Below, one piece after another: positions 27,829 through 36,618 of a stretch of 64,000 bases of DNA. The notes under the pieces are model-generated. The model did not search any database. It saw only the letters and a program-made list of their open reading frames with translations, and was not told the origin of the DNA. The stretch comes from Chryseobacterium gambrini (lineage in GTDB: Bacteria; Bacteroidota; Bacteroidia; Flavobacteriales; Weeksellaceae), in the NCBI RefSeq assembly GCF_900156825.1, contig NZ_FTOV01000007.1, positions 124,001-188,000 on the forward strand. Direction: 5' to 3'. Each line of letters opens with the position of its first letter. Position 1 is the stretch's first letter. The translations under genes and the position numbers were made by a program.

Positions 27829-28257
27829 TTAGTTTTTCATCATAGATGTTATTATATATTCTAAAAGATTTATCTGATCTGGTTGTGCATTCATTTTTTT
27901 CACGGCTTCAATTGGTTCACACAAGCTAACTTTATTCTCCATTGCAAATTTTTCTACATGCTTACATCTGGACAGTACTGTTAATCCATATTTTTGAGCA
28001 TAATAAACGGAGGAGATGTCCGTAATTGCTATCTCGGGATGATCATTGTGATTCTTATTGTAAAAATTATAAAAATCGTTTGAAAGATCAAATACGGTTA
28101 GATCTCCATTTCCTTCTAAATCTTTTATTGCGATTATTTCATTCGGTTCAAAATAATTCTCAGTTAAAAAAAGTTGAGAAATACCAAAAAAACCGTTCTT
28201 AATAAGTTGCAAAGATCGCAATGGCATAATAAGCTCTATGTCATTTAACACTATCAT
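27829..28257 (-). CDS. PIN-like protein, probable toxin of an ImmA/IrrE-HTH pair
   Basis: 142 aa. The C-terminal half (PEIAITDISSVYYAQKYG then TVLSRCKHVEKFAMEN) follows the DUF3368/PIN pattern: an acidic residue in a conserved helix start, then a beta strand, then a helix. An N-terminal LNDIE may supply another acidic residue. PIN domains are usually RNases and toxins. Its start overlaps the stop of the upstream HTH-ImmA/IrrE gene by 4 bp (ATGA). Fold assignment is by pattern only; the short N-terminus is divergent. Confidence 0.55.
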   Translation of the reverse strand: MIVLNDIELIMPLRSLQLIKNGFFGISQLFLTENYFEPNEIIAIKDLEGNGDLTVFDLSNDFYNFYNKNHNDHPEIAITDISSVYYAQKYGLTVLSRCKHVEKFAMENKVSLCEPIEAVKKMNAQPDQINLLEYIITSMMKN

Positions 28258-29321
28258 CTCAATGTAAATTCTGTGGTAAATGATTCTCTACTCAATGCTG
28301 TAATCGTCATTCCGGATAACTGGCTTGCCTTACTTTTGCTAAATAATTTTTCATTTAGCCCTTTAGCAAGCAAATAATTGAATCTACTTACTCTTTCGGT
28401 GTCTTCATGTGGGATGTCTTTGTCTCTCCAAGAGTCATACTGATCTTTCCATTCTTGATACTTTTCCCACCCAATAAGACCTAGGCTTAAAATTCTAATA
28501 AGGATAGCAAATATTGATATTCCGTACATGGTTTTAATTCTTTTCAATTCTTCCAATGTAATGCTAGATTTATCACCTATATAGTTCATTAGAGCTTCAT
28601 AAGGCAGAAGCATTGCCCCGGCAAAGTGGTCACAGAAACGCTCTATCCTTTCTATTTCTTCATTTACTTCAAATCTTAACAGTAAATGGGCTAATTCATG
28701 AAAAACAGTGAATCGTCTTCTTGGTATATCTGCATTTTTAACATTAATGACAATTATAGGATTATTCTTTTCCCAACAAGAAAAACCAGCAAAGCTTTCG
28801 TCTTCATTTACTTCAAAAATTTTAACTCCTAAATCTTCTAAAAAACTCACTAAATTATAAATAGGTGTAGTTTCAAATTTCCATTTTTTTCTCAAAATTT
28901 TAGCAGCATCTTCAACTTGCTTTTTGTTAGTAATTGGATCAAAATTTTTAAGTGGATTTTGAAATATAATTATTGAATTTACAAGTTTTTCTAAATTACT
29001 ATAAGAATTGTACTTTTCATGCAATTCTCCTAAAATTTTACGTTCAAAAAAAGTTCGGTCGAAATTAATTTTAAACCCTTCTCTGAATTCGATATTTCTT
29101 AATGTGAATTCATCTGAGTTATAGCTTGTTCCATTTAATATTTCAGGAATACTCACTCCCAATGCCCCGGATAACTGGACTAGTTGGGATGAACGAATTT
29201 CTCTATGCCCTTCTTCGAATTTCTGAATATATGATTTTGAAAAATCAGAACGGATAGCGAGGTCTTCTTGTGATAACCCCTTTTTTATCCTCAGTTCTCT
29301 TATTCTTTCTCCTATGTTCAT
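28254..29321 (-). CDS. HTH (Xre) plus ImmA/IrrE metallopeptidase protein, probable antitoxin/regulator
   Basis: 355 aa from the ATG at 29321 (MNIGERIRELRIKKGLS). The frame extends to 29417, but those 32 extra codons cross the promoter and operator. Residues 1-65 form a Xre-type helix-turn-helix (LSQEDLAIRSDFSKSYIQKFEEGHREI). Residues ~190-260 carry the ImmA/IrrE zinc peptidase motif HELAHLL with the downstream CDHFAGAMLLP helix. Such HTH-peptidase fusions are often paired with PIN-like or other toxins. It is followed with a 4-bp overlap by the PIN-like gene. Confidence 0.85.
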   Translation of the reverse strand: MNIGERIRELRIKKGLSQEDLAIRSDFSKSYIQKFEEGHREIRSSQLVQLSGALGVSIPEILNGTSYNSDEFTLRNIEFREGFKINFDRTFFERKILGELHEKYNSYSNLEKLVNSIIIFQNPLKNFDPITNKKQVEDAAKILRKKWKFETTPIYNLVSFLEDLGVKIFEVNEDESFAGFSCWEKNNPIIVINVKNADIPRRRFTVFHELAHLLLRFEVNEEIERIERFCDHFAGAMLLPYEALMNYIGDKSSITLEELKRIKTMYGISIFAILIRILSLGLIGWEKYQEWKDQYDSWRDKDIPHEDTERVSRFNYLLAKGLNEKLFSKSKASQLSGMTITALSRESFTTEFTLR

Positions 29322-29334
29322 GTCAAATTTTTTA

Positions 29335-29397
29335 CAAATATATAAAAAACACACAAATATGGCAAATAATTTAAAAAAAATAATATTTTGTGTGTTT
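29335..29397 (-). promoter_or_regulatory. Promoter and palindromic operator of the HTH-ImmA/IrrE gene
   Basis: On the minus strand TTG (29365-29363), a 20-base spacer and TATATTTG (29342-29335) form a strong promoter, giving a leader of under 10 nt. AAACACACAAA (29347-29357) lies in the spacer. Its exact reverse complement, TTTGTGTGTTT, lies at 29387-29397, about four helical turns away. Two such half-sites around a promoter fit autorepression by the Xre domain. Confidence 0.6.
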
Positions 29398-29636
29398 CCG
29401 CGTTCTGAAATTATCATTGTTTACAAGTTGTTTTTTATTTGCTATCTACACGATTTTATCTAACCTAGTTTAACAAACATTACTTATAAATTCAACAAAG
29501 AGCAGAAATCTTAATAATAAATTTTCCGGTTATTGAAGCTATGTTATTATAGGTTGATTTATAATTTTGATATTTCCATTTTATAATTAAATTATTATCT
29601 TCAACTTTTGTAATTTCACCAAAACATGAATTTAAT

Positions 29637-31328
29637 ATGGTTTTAAAAAAAATAAAGAGTTATTCTAGGGAAGGTGATTTTTGGATGCTTTTTAATTTTG
29701 GAAAGATCACTTTTAGAGATGAAATTTTATATAGAGAAATCAAGTTTATAAAAGTAAATCCATCTGATTATTATGATTCAGAAGAGTGGAGTTTAGATGA
29801 AATTATCATAGAAGAAATAGCAGAGCAAATAGTAAATAAATTTAAACTCGCAGATATTTATGATTGCAATGGAAAGTTTGTATGCGATTTAAATAAAAAT
29901 CATAATAAAATAGAAAAAAGGGAAGTTATCTTATCAAACTATAGAAATTTCAAAGTAGGTTCTTGTGAAGAGTTTTTTAGTGATACCCCTTTTGCTAATC
30001 AAATTAATAATAAAGCATATTATCTCTTTAATAATGATACGTTTATTTCTTTAAGCTTGGTTAGTCAGTTTTTCTACTACTATTCCACTAAAGTTATTAA
30101 TATAATTACAGATTTTGAAAAATTTAATAAAGGGTTTGTAAATAGAGATGTGCTAGAAAGCAAATTCGTTTTTGATAATACTATCGGTATAGGGCAAAAA
30201 GAGGCAAAGTTTATAGGTAAATATTGGTTTACCCATAAAGATGAAAACAAAACAGGGATTTATTTATTAAGGAAAGCGATTAATAGTTTTTATAGTTTAT
30301 TATGGAAGCAAAAAGAAGATAAAAGAGGGCACCTTTCAGGAGAAATCTTCTATAATATACCATTTAACTTTCCAATTAAAGCCACTGTTATAGGACAAAA
30401 GCTTGCTAAAAATAAATTTTTCGCCTATAGATTGTTAAATATCGAACCCAATAAAAAAGATTATCTTTTTTTTATTAATGACCAAGATATTGAACCAATA
30501 GCACTTGTAGATACTCGTTCAGCTGAAAACAATCACGGAGATTCTGAGACATATACTGACAATATAACAATTGATGGAGAAGAGATATTAGATTTGATAT
30601 CAGATTCTCCTGCGGTCTCTACAAATCCTAATTTGGGCGTTGAAGAGATAACAGTTGATAATGATATCTTCTTAGAGTCTCCTAATTATAAAAAAACCAA
30701 GAAAATACAAAACGATAAAAATTACATAAAAGGAAATACACTTGTAAATACAGTAGAAGAGCATGGAATATTAAGTAATCAGACAACAACGGGAAATAAT
30801 ACTCAAGCTATTGATTATACTGCTATTCAAGAAAATTCTTCTGATCTTTTTTTGAAAATACTTGAATATCTAAAAGAAAAGGGAGTAAATATTGTTTTCG
30901 CAACAATTAATGATTCTGCAGATGAGAAGTTCTCATTTTATGAGCCTGAGAACTCTAAAATACCATATATGATAATTGCTATTGCTAGGTTAAATGATAA
31001 GGAGTTTTTCATTATTGAAACAGGTTTGTATCGGAATATTGGGTTAGTAGAAAATTTATCAAATATACCAGCACAGCAAAGGAACGATAAAAATCTAAGC
31101 AAACTTATTAAAATACTTGATCATAGAAGTGTAAAATTTAGCTGGAGTTCAATATTTTACGACGGTAGATTAAGTAAGGATTATCAAAATAAGAAAATAA
31201 GATTTGAATATATAAGAGAAAAAATGTTTTTAGAAGTCCTACAACCTGTTAACCATAGATATGGACTTACAGAGAAAAACACAATCCAAAAAATTGGTGA
31301 CAATATATATAAAAAAATTAATAAATAA
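29637..31328 (+). CDS. tnsE: TnsE-like transposition protein
   Basis: 563 aa. The C-terminal 170 residues follow the Tn7 TnsE pattern in order: a helix SSDLFLKILEYLKEKG, a strand pair with FFIIETGLYRNIG, a helix, VKFSWSSIF, and NHRYGL. Tn7 TnsE has the corresponding FVLLEVD, SSLNWPNSLF and NHPKGLG. The N-terminal domain and acidic low-complexity middle (about residues 300-400) also fit TnsE layout and length. In Tn7 TnsE directs insertion into replicating DNA such as conjugating plasmids. Its 3' end overlaps tniQ by 11 bp tail to tail. Similarity was judged from memory of TnsE, hence moderate confidence. Confidence 0.72.
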   Translation: MVLKKIKSYSREGDFWMLFNFGKITFRDEILYREIKFIKVNPSDYYDSEEWSLDEIIIEEIAEQIVNKFKLADIYDCNGKFVCDLNKNHNKIEKREVILSNYRNFKVGSCEEFFSDTPFANQINNKAYYLFNNDTFISLSLVSQFFYYYSTKVINIITDFEKFNKGFVNRDVLESKFVFDNTIGIGQKEAKFIGKYWFTHKDENKTGIYLLRKAINSFYSLLWKQKEDKRGHLSGEIFYNIPFNFPIKATVIGQKLAKNKFFAYRLLNIEPNKKDYLFFINDQDIEPIALVDTRSAENNHGDSETYTDNITIDGEEILDLISDSPAVSTNPNLGVEEITVDNDIFLESPNYKKTKKIQNDKNYIKGNTLVNTVEEHGILSNQTTTGNNTQAIDYTAIQENSSDLFLKILEYLKEKGVNIVFATINDSADEKFSFYEPENSKIPYMIIAIARLNDKEFFIIETGLYRNIGLVENLSNIPAQQRNDKNLSKLIKILDHRSVKFSWSSIFYDGRLSKDYQNKKIRFEYIREKMFLEVLQPVNHRYGLTEKNTIQKIGDNIYKKINK

Positions 31329-32307
31329 GTTTCTTTTCAAACCAATATGGTATTCCAGACTTTTCAGAGTATATATAAGATTTTGCTATTTTATAGTGGT
31401 TAAGTTGGTCATAAAATTTTTGTTCTTTAAGTATTTTATAGGCAAGTGGAAAAGTCTCAATTCTTGTTTGAAGATCCCAAAAGCTAATATTTTCATTAAT
31501 TATTTCTAGATCGAAGTGGTATATATCTTTAAGAAATTGTTTAAATATTCCTTTATGTGAATTGCTTCTAAGTCTAGAGGCAATGATTAATAATACTTTT
31601 AAAAATAAAAATGAATACGAAGTGAATTCGTTGTATCCAATATTAATAGTTGAATTAATATACTTTTGATATTGTAAATCTAATTTATTACTTACGACTA
31701 AATGATTTAAGTCTATTAAAGTATAATCGAAAAAACAATTGTAGCAAATATTAAATGGTCTAAAACCATTCGCTGGATATAATCTATTTCCTCCCTTATT
31801 AATTTTAAAAAAATGTAGAGGGTGATTGCATTCAGGGCATCTGTCAATCAAATATAATTTACAGTCTAGGCATAATATAGATGAGCTTAGTCTCCATTGT
31901 TTTTGATAATATTTATATTCATTTAAACATTTAACGCAAGCTTGGAGACCGTGTTTAAACTTGGACCTATTAACTATTCCGATTGGTAAAACATTTATTG
32001 TTATTGTTTTAGTATTAATGTTTTCGAAGGCATAACCCTCAAAAGATTTTAAAAAAAGGTTATTAATTTGTGAGATCGACAAGGGAGTATATCTGTTAAT
32101 TATCTCTATCAAATTATTAGGAGCTAAAATATCTATATCTCTTGTAAAATAGCTTCTTGATTTTGGGAAGAAGTTCTTAAGAAAAGTTTGTGTTTTAACT
32201 TGATGGTTAATAGATAATCTGTTTATCCAAGAACTAAATAACTCATTCTTGTTTGGTGCGATATACAGAGGAAAAATATCTTTATCAAAAGATTTAATAT
32301 ATACCAT
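31318..32307 (-). CDS. tniQ: TniQ/TnsD-family target-selection protein
   Basis: 329 aa. TniQ zinc-binding pattern: CVKC (124, 127), CLDC (146, 149), CPEC (157, 160), then a further CYNC. The N-terminal ELFSSWINRLS motif is typical of TniQ. It is shorter than Tn7 TnsD, the glmS-attachment protein. In this element it is the best candidate for recognising the comM target, an inference from the insertion site. It begins 14 bp inside the end of tnsC. Confidence 0.88.
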   Translation of the reverse strand: MVYIKSFDKDIFPLYIAPNKNELFSSWINRLSINHQVKTQTFLKNFFPKSRSYFTRDIDILAPNNLIEIINRYTPLSISQINNLFLKSFEGYAFENINTKTITINVLPIGIVNRSKFKHGLQACVKCLNEYKYYQKQWRLSSSILCLDCKLYLIDRCPECNHPLHFFKINKGGNRLYPANGFRPFNICYNCFFDYTLIDLNHLVVSNKLDLQYQKYINSTINIGYNEFTSYSFLFLKVLLIIASRLRSNSHKGIFKQFLKDIYHFDLEIINENISFWDLQTRIETFPLAYKILKEQKFYDQLNHYKIAKSYIYSEKSGIPYWFEKKLIY

Positions 32308-33190
32308 TGTTAAAAAAAGCTTTTTTCCTGTTTTGTGGAGCTATATAATCGATGTTATTTAATATTTCTAAAGTTATTTTTTCACTTTGCGTATTAATAG
32401 CTAATATGGTTGAGAGCTCTAATATTTTGGAAATTTCCCCTATTAAGCCATCGCTCATCAGAAGGATCTTATTCGATAGTCGATCTTCTATGAGATCCGA
32501 TCTCTTTTTGATTGGGAGTACCTTTTCAAAACTTGCTAGAAGTCTTTTGTAATCAGTGTTGTTTTCCCATCTTACAAGGATATTAGGTTCAAATCGATTT
32601 GATAGTTGTGAATCGGTTTGTATAGCATTGAAAGCTAGTTTTGTTCCGGAGCAAACTAATGGTATGTTTAATTCGTTAGATAAATATTTTATAACATTTA
32701 AAAATAATCTTTGCTTTGAAATCGTACCGGCAAGAACGTGATGGATTTCATCAATAATTAAGACTTTAACTTCAAGTTCTTTTAAAAGATGTATTACTCG
32801 ATTTTGTCTATTCTCAATTTTTTCAGATGTTTTTGTTGGCGCTAATACTGAATTTAATATAGCATTATAGAACCTTTTTTCATCTGGTTCTGGAGGAGAC
32901 TGAATCATTAATACAGGACATTTTAATTTTGCAGTTTTTTCATCAACATATGATTGATGTGATCTGCAAAACTTTTTTAGTAAGGCAGTTTTTCCATTAT
33001 TTGACTCTCCAACAAGCAATAAATTTGGCATTCTATGCCCTTTGGGATATGTTGTTAAATCTACCATTTTATCTAAAATGATTTTAGCTTTTGTATAGCC
33101 TATCCATTTAAACTCTTTGGTGTATAGTATTCTTTCTTCATTAGAAGAATTGTCAATGAATGTCTTTAAATTATTTGTTAAATGTTCCAT
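32294..33190 (-). CDS. tnsC: TnsC/TniB-family AAA ATPase
   Basis: 298 aa transposition regulator that in related elements polymerises on DNA and recruits the transposase to the target. Walker A GESNNGKT (residues 61-68) and Walker B VLIIDEIHH (143-151). At this length it resembles the compact TniB of Tn5053/AbaR-type and CRISPR-associated elements more than the 555-aa Tn7 TnsC. Overlaps tnsB by 13 bp. Confidence 0.92.
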   Translation of the reverse strand: MEHLTNNLKTFIDNSSNEERILYTKEFKWIGYTKAKIILDKMVDLTTYPKGHRMPNLLLVGESNNGKTALLKKFCRSHQSYVDEKTAKLKCPVLMIQSPPEPDEKRFYNAILNSVLAPTKTSEKIENRQNRVIHLLKELEVKVLIIDEIHHVLAGTISKQRLFLNVIKYLSNELNIPLVCSGTKLAFNAIQTDSQLSNRFEPNILVRWENNTDYKRLLASFEKVLPIKKRSDLIEDRLSNKILLMSDGLIGEISKILELSTILAINTQSEKITLEILNNIDYIAPQNRKKAFFNNGIY

Positions 33191-35013
33191 ACTTCAATGT
33201 CATCAAAAGGTTGAATATCTTGATAATTTTTCTGCTCATTTTGTATTAGAGATTCCTCGTCTAATTTTGTTTGTATTTTGTTTTTACTATAAGATTTACT
33301 ATTTTGGATTTTTGTATTTCTCATAGCTCTTTTTTCTATCTCATCTAATTCTCGGTAAGCTTCAAAGATTGATTTTTCATCTACCTTTATTTTTTTACTT
33401 TTTATTATTTTTAAAATTTCCCGATATTCCCAAATCGATATTTTAGGTAAAGACATATTTCTATAAGGAATGTCGTAATAATCGTTTTTTTGTGGATCGT
33501 AAAAGTAAATGCAACTAATATCTCTAGGATCCCTTCTAAATAAATGTTGTATTTTTTCCCCTTTGATATTGGCATCATGTATGAAACTTTTTAATACATC
33601 ACTATAATAATGGATATGATCAATAACAATCCCATACTCCTGAATAGTTCTTTTAATTATTGGCATGAAATCTAATCTTACTTTTCTTTCATTATTAATT
33701 CTAGGAGGAATTCCTCGTCCTATAACGTCGGATCCTCCCAGAATTCCTCTTTTAAATTTCTGTTCAGGAGTGATGTCTAGACTAGAATGAATTCTTTTAT
33801 GATAGATTTTAGTAATATATGTGACTAACCATTTTTCAAATTCATATAGTGTGAAAGATGCATTTTTTTTCGAATCATAATTCTTTCTATCTTGAATATT
33901 AGAGAAAGTTGTTCCGGGTAAATTGTGAATCTCTTTCGAAAATGTTCCTAAAATACGCTCTATATGTCCTCCAAAATGTGGAGTAGCAACTGGTCTGAAT
34001 TCAATATTAATTCCATAATTAGCACAGGATTTTCGCAAAGTATTTCCTCTAAATTCTTTGGCATTATCTAAATGTACAGTGTCCATTATTCCCCAACAGG
34101 GCCATTCTCCAGATATTTCTAATGAATTTAACCATGATTCTTTTGGTAATATAGAATTGGCTATGCACATTCCTGTACCCAGTGCTCCTGGGTGCTCAAA
34201 AGAAAGGTATAAGCCAGTAACCATTCTACTATAAACATCAATTGCTAGTGTGAGCCAAGGTCTTTTCAGTGGTTTTCTATATTGTTCATCTACAAGAATA
34301 ATATCAACCAATGTGTGATCAATTTGTACTATGGATAATGGGTATTGTGCCCCTTCAAAACTGCCTCTATGAGGTTCATACTTATATTTAGCTTCCTTTA
34401 TTCCTAATCTTTTTCTTACTTTTTCTTCATCAGAAATATTTTTAATTCTATTACGGATTGTGTTGGGATGTGGTGGCTTAATAGAGTATTTATCACATTC
34501 TAAATTCACCTCTCTTATAGTTTTATTTATTGACTTTTTTGATTGATTAAGGTAAACTGAATGTATTTTATTTGCTATAATGTTTTCCAAATCATCTGAT
34601 AATCTACTCTTTCCTTGTCCTCCATTTTTCTTCTTCCCGGCAAGTGACGAAACTGTTCCATAGGTTTCAAATATCTTAACCCATCTATAAATTGTTGGAA
34701 CGCTGATCTTGTTGTTTTTGGAAATTGAAGAGATCAGTTTGTAATCACCCCTGTTTTTTAATATTGGACTGATTAGATTATATCTGTGCTGTGCTTTTTC
34801 CCATTCCTTGTCAGACAAGGAAACAAGGTTTTTTTCGTTGTTTACGCTGAAGTTTTTAATGCTTTCTAGTTCGGCTATTTTAACGGTATGTATGATATTT
34901 GTTTTAATTTCTTCAATTGACAACGTATCTATATCAATAATTCTTACGATTATACATAAAGTATTATTGTACAATACTTTTTCACCTTTACTAATAAAAA
35001 TTCTTTCCATCAT
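33178..35013 (-). CDS. tnsB: TnsB-like DDE transposase
   Basis: 611 aa Mu/Tn7-type integrase. Catalytic D232 (VQIDHTLVD), D316 (VHLDNAKEF) and E352 (GHIERILG) give the D,D(35)E spacing. An N-terminal helix-turn-helix region (SISKNNKISVPTIYRWVKIFETYG) and a Mu-C-like beta-barrel after residue 430 complete the layout. It joins the 3' ends of the element to target DNA. Overlaps tnsA by 4 bp and tnsC by 13 bp. Confidence 0.95.
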   Translation of the reverse strand: MMERIFISKGEKVLYNNTLCIIVRIIDIDTLSIEEIKTNIIHTVKIAELESIKNFSVNNEKNLVSLSDKEWEKAQHRYNLISPILKNRGDYKLISSISKNNKISVPTIYRWVKIFETYGTVSSLAGKKKNGGQGKSRLSDDLENIIANKIHSVYLNQSKKSINKTIREVNLECDKYSIKPPHPNTIRNRIKNISDEEKVRKRLGIKEAKYKYEPHRGSFEGAQYPLSIVQIDHTLVDIILVDEQYRKPLKRPWLTLAIDVYSRMVTGLYLSFEHPGALGTGMCIANSILPKESWLNSLEISGEWPCWGIMDTVHLDNAKEFRGNTLRKSCANYGINIEFRPVATPHFGGHIERILGTFSKEIHNLPGTTFSNIQDRKNYDSKKNASFTLYEFEKWLVTYITKIYHKRIHSSLDITPEQKFKRGILGGSDVIGRGIPPRINNERKVRLDFMPIIKRTIQEYGIVIDHIHYYSDVLKSFIHDANIKGEKIQHLFRRDPRDISCIYFYDPQKNDYYDIPYRNMSLPKISIWEYREILKIIKSKKIKVDEKSIFEAYRELDEIEKRAMRNTKIQNSKSYSKNKIQTKLDEESLIQNEQKNYQDIQPFDDIEVWNI

Positions 35014-35666
35014 TCTAAAAATATTAGAGTATCCATTGTTAATTTAGTTGTTTCATCGAAGTTTATATATCTTTTAGATAACATATGAAGCAAAACGTAT
35101 AATAGTTCAGCTTTTTTCTCTTCGCAAGTAATTGCTAAATCAAGAGTCTCTTGTATTGAAACTATTTTATGATTTTCTATAACTCTTTCTAAAACAGTCA
35201 TAAGACCATCATCAAATCCAACTTTGGGACTCCTGTATCCTAATAGAAATTTTGCATTTTGTAATCTATGACCTTGACGTATTTGCTCTTCGGTAACAAT
35301 ATTAAATTTTAATCCATTATCAGAGCAAAATGCTTGGGCTGCTTCAAACTTTAGTTTGTATTTTTCTTTATTTTCAACAAGGTCATTTACATATTTTATT
35401 TCAATAAGTTCGCTTTTTACATCTTTTGAATGGTATTGCACGAAAAAATCAGGGACATAATATTGATTATTCCCATAATATATTTTTAATGGCTGTTCAT
35501 AGTATTTATAAACCTTAGTGTCATATTCTAAAAGATGAATATAATCTCGTTCCAATGAGGATTCAAAATTTACTATTTCATTTCCTTTAGCGCTATATAT
35601 GTTTCCTGTTAAACTTAAATTGGATAACCCAATTTGCCTAACTTTTTTATGGCTCATAATCAACAT
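35010..35666 (-). CDS. tnsA: TnsA-like endonuclease
   Basis: 218 aa, endonuclease that cuts the 5' ends so that the element moves by cut-and-paste. The catalytic triad of the restriction-endonuclease fold is visible: E35 (FESSLERD), D73 (VPDFF), E89-x-K91 (IEIKY). A helical C-terminal domain follows. The start at 35666 lies only a few bases from the predicted transcription start, so 35657 (MSHKK) is an alternative. First gene of the tnsABC-tniQ operon, about 110 bp from the right end. Confidence 0.9.
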   Translation of the reverse strand: MLIMSHKKVRQIGLSNLSLTGNIYSAKGNEIVNFESSLERDYIHLLEYDTKVYKYYEQPLKIYYGNNQYYVPDFFVQYHSKDVKSELIEIKYVNDLVENKEKYKLKFEAAQAFCSDNGLKFNIVTEEQIRQGHRLQNAKFLLGYRSPKVGFDDGLMTVLERVIENHKIVSIQETLDLAITCEEKKAELLYVLLHMLSKRYINFDETTKLTMDTLIFLE

Positions 35667-35777
35667 CTTTTGTGTAATTAAAGTTAAAAATTATTTTAAG
35701 AAGTTTCAATTATCATTTACTTTTGTAAAAAGTGTTGTTAAAGGATTAGATATTATCAAAAAGTAATGCAATTTACA
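35656..35777. repeat. Right end of the Tn7-like transposon with putative TnsB sites and the tnsA promoter
   Basis: Read inward from ACA (35777), the terminal 28 bp match the left end at 20 positions. The site at 35709-35728 equals the left-end site 21107-21126 exactly, inverted. A third, weaker site spans 35656-35677 across the tnsA start. A promoter for tnsA is predicted from TTG (35709-35707 on the minus strand), 20 bases, then TAACTTTA (35686-35679). TnsB binding here could therefore restrain tns expression. Confidence 0.75.
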
Positions 35778-36459
35778 TGGCGGCGGCGGTTATCCGCAAC
35801 CGGGTGAAATTTCACTGGCTCATAACGGTGTTTTGTTTCTGGATGAAATGCCGGAATTTAAAAGAACGGTTCTTGAAGTGATGAGACAACCTTTGGAAGA
35901 TCGTGAAGTTACTATTTCAAGAGCCCGATTTACGGTAAATTATCCTGCCAGTTTTATGCTCGTTGCTTCGATGAATCCGAGTCCGAGCGGATTTTTTCCC
36001 GACGACCCGAATAATACTTCCTCAACCTACGAAATGCAGCGATACATGAATAAGCTTTCCGGGCCGCTTCTGGACAGAATTGACATTCATATTGAAGTGC
36101 AGAAAGTGGAATTTGAACAGTTGGCGGAACGCAGAAAAGGTGAAAAAAGTGAAGACATCCGAAAACGGGTTCTCATTGCCCGCGAAACTCAAAGAGAGCG
36201 ATATAAAGATTTAAAAATCAGTTACAACGCTCAAATAGGACCGAAAGAAATTGAAAAATTCTGTGAACTGGATGCCGCATCTTTCAACCTCATCAAAATG
36301 GCTATGGAAAAGCTTAATCTTTCCGCACGAGCTTACGACAGGATTTTAAAAGTATCCCGCACCATCGCAGATCTTGAAGAATCTGAGAATATTCTTTCTC
36401 ATCATGTTTCGGAAGCCATCCAATACAGGAGTTTAGACCGCGAATTCTGGAATGCCTGA
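35778..36459 (+). pseudogene. comM: 3' fragment of comM/yifB
   Basis: Codons continue from GGC at 35779: GGGGYPQPGEISLAHN, Walker B GVLFLDEMPEFKRTVLEVMRQPLED, the sensor region MNPSPSGF, and the C-terminal Mg-chelatase domain (NLSARAYDRILKVSRTIADLE). In intact relatives about 35 residues, including the RPFRSPHHT block, lie between ETT of the 5' part and this point; they are missing here. A stray ATG at 35833 could start a 208-aa fragment lacking Walker A. Confidence 0.93.
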
Positions 36460-36501
36460 TCATAGAATATCTCTTTTTTGTTTTAATTATAATTTTTTGT
36501 G

Positions 36502-36535
36502 GTTTCGGGGCAGCTTTGCTGCCCCGAAACTTTTA
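36502..36535 (+). terminator. Strong terminator after comM
   Basis: A 13-bp perfect stem, GTTTCGGGGCAGC (36502-36514) with GCTGCCCCGAAAC (36518-36530), has a three-base loop and is followed by TTTTATT. Confidence 0.9.
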
Positions 36536-36618
36536 TTAAAATATTTTTTAATACGACAAGTTTTGTCGTTATAAAGATTCATGTTTGCATAAAGATCAAG
36601 TAAAACTCAAAATAAAAA

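Larger units (their letters stand above)
21101..35777. mobile_element. Tn7-like transposon inserted in comM, carrying a defence cargo
   Basis: 14,677-bp element bounded by TGT at 21101 and ACA at 35777. The first 28 bases of the two ends match at 20 positions when inverted, and internal end repeats match exactly. It encodes TnsA, TnsB, TnsC and TniQ (minus strand, near the right end) and a TnsE-like protein. Cargo is qatABCD, an unknown two-gene unit, and an ImmA/IrrE-PIN pair. The comM halves on either side identify the target gene. No 5-bp target duplication is seen (ACAAA on the left, TGGCG on the right), and about 35 codons of comM are missing between the flanks. Confidence 0.93.

Noticed and set aside
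29322..29417. Longer N-terminus of the HTH-ImmA/IrrE protein
   Set aside because: The extra codons cover the predicted -7 and -33 elements and the operator half-sites, and encode a hydrophobic stretch not expected before an Xre domain.
29637..35666. CRISPR-associated transposon
   Set aside because: No repeat-spacer array and no cas gene between the ends; only the tns/tniQ core resembles those elements.
21101..35777. Prophage or integrative conjugative element
   Set aside because: No integrase of the tyrosine or serine type, no capsid, tail, relaxase or conjugation genes; all mobility genes are Tn7-like.
21096..35782. A 5-bp target site duplication at the transposon ends
   Set aside because: ACAAA on the left and TGGCG on the right do not match; shifting the boundaries by a few bases did not help and weakened the terminal repeat match.
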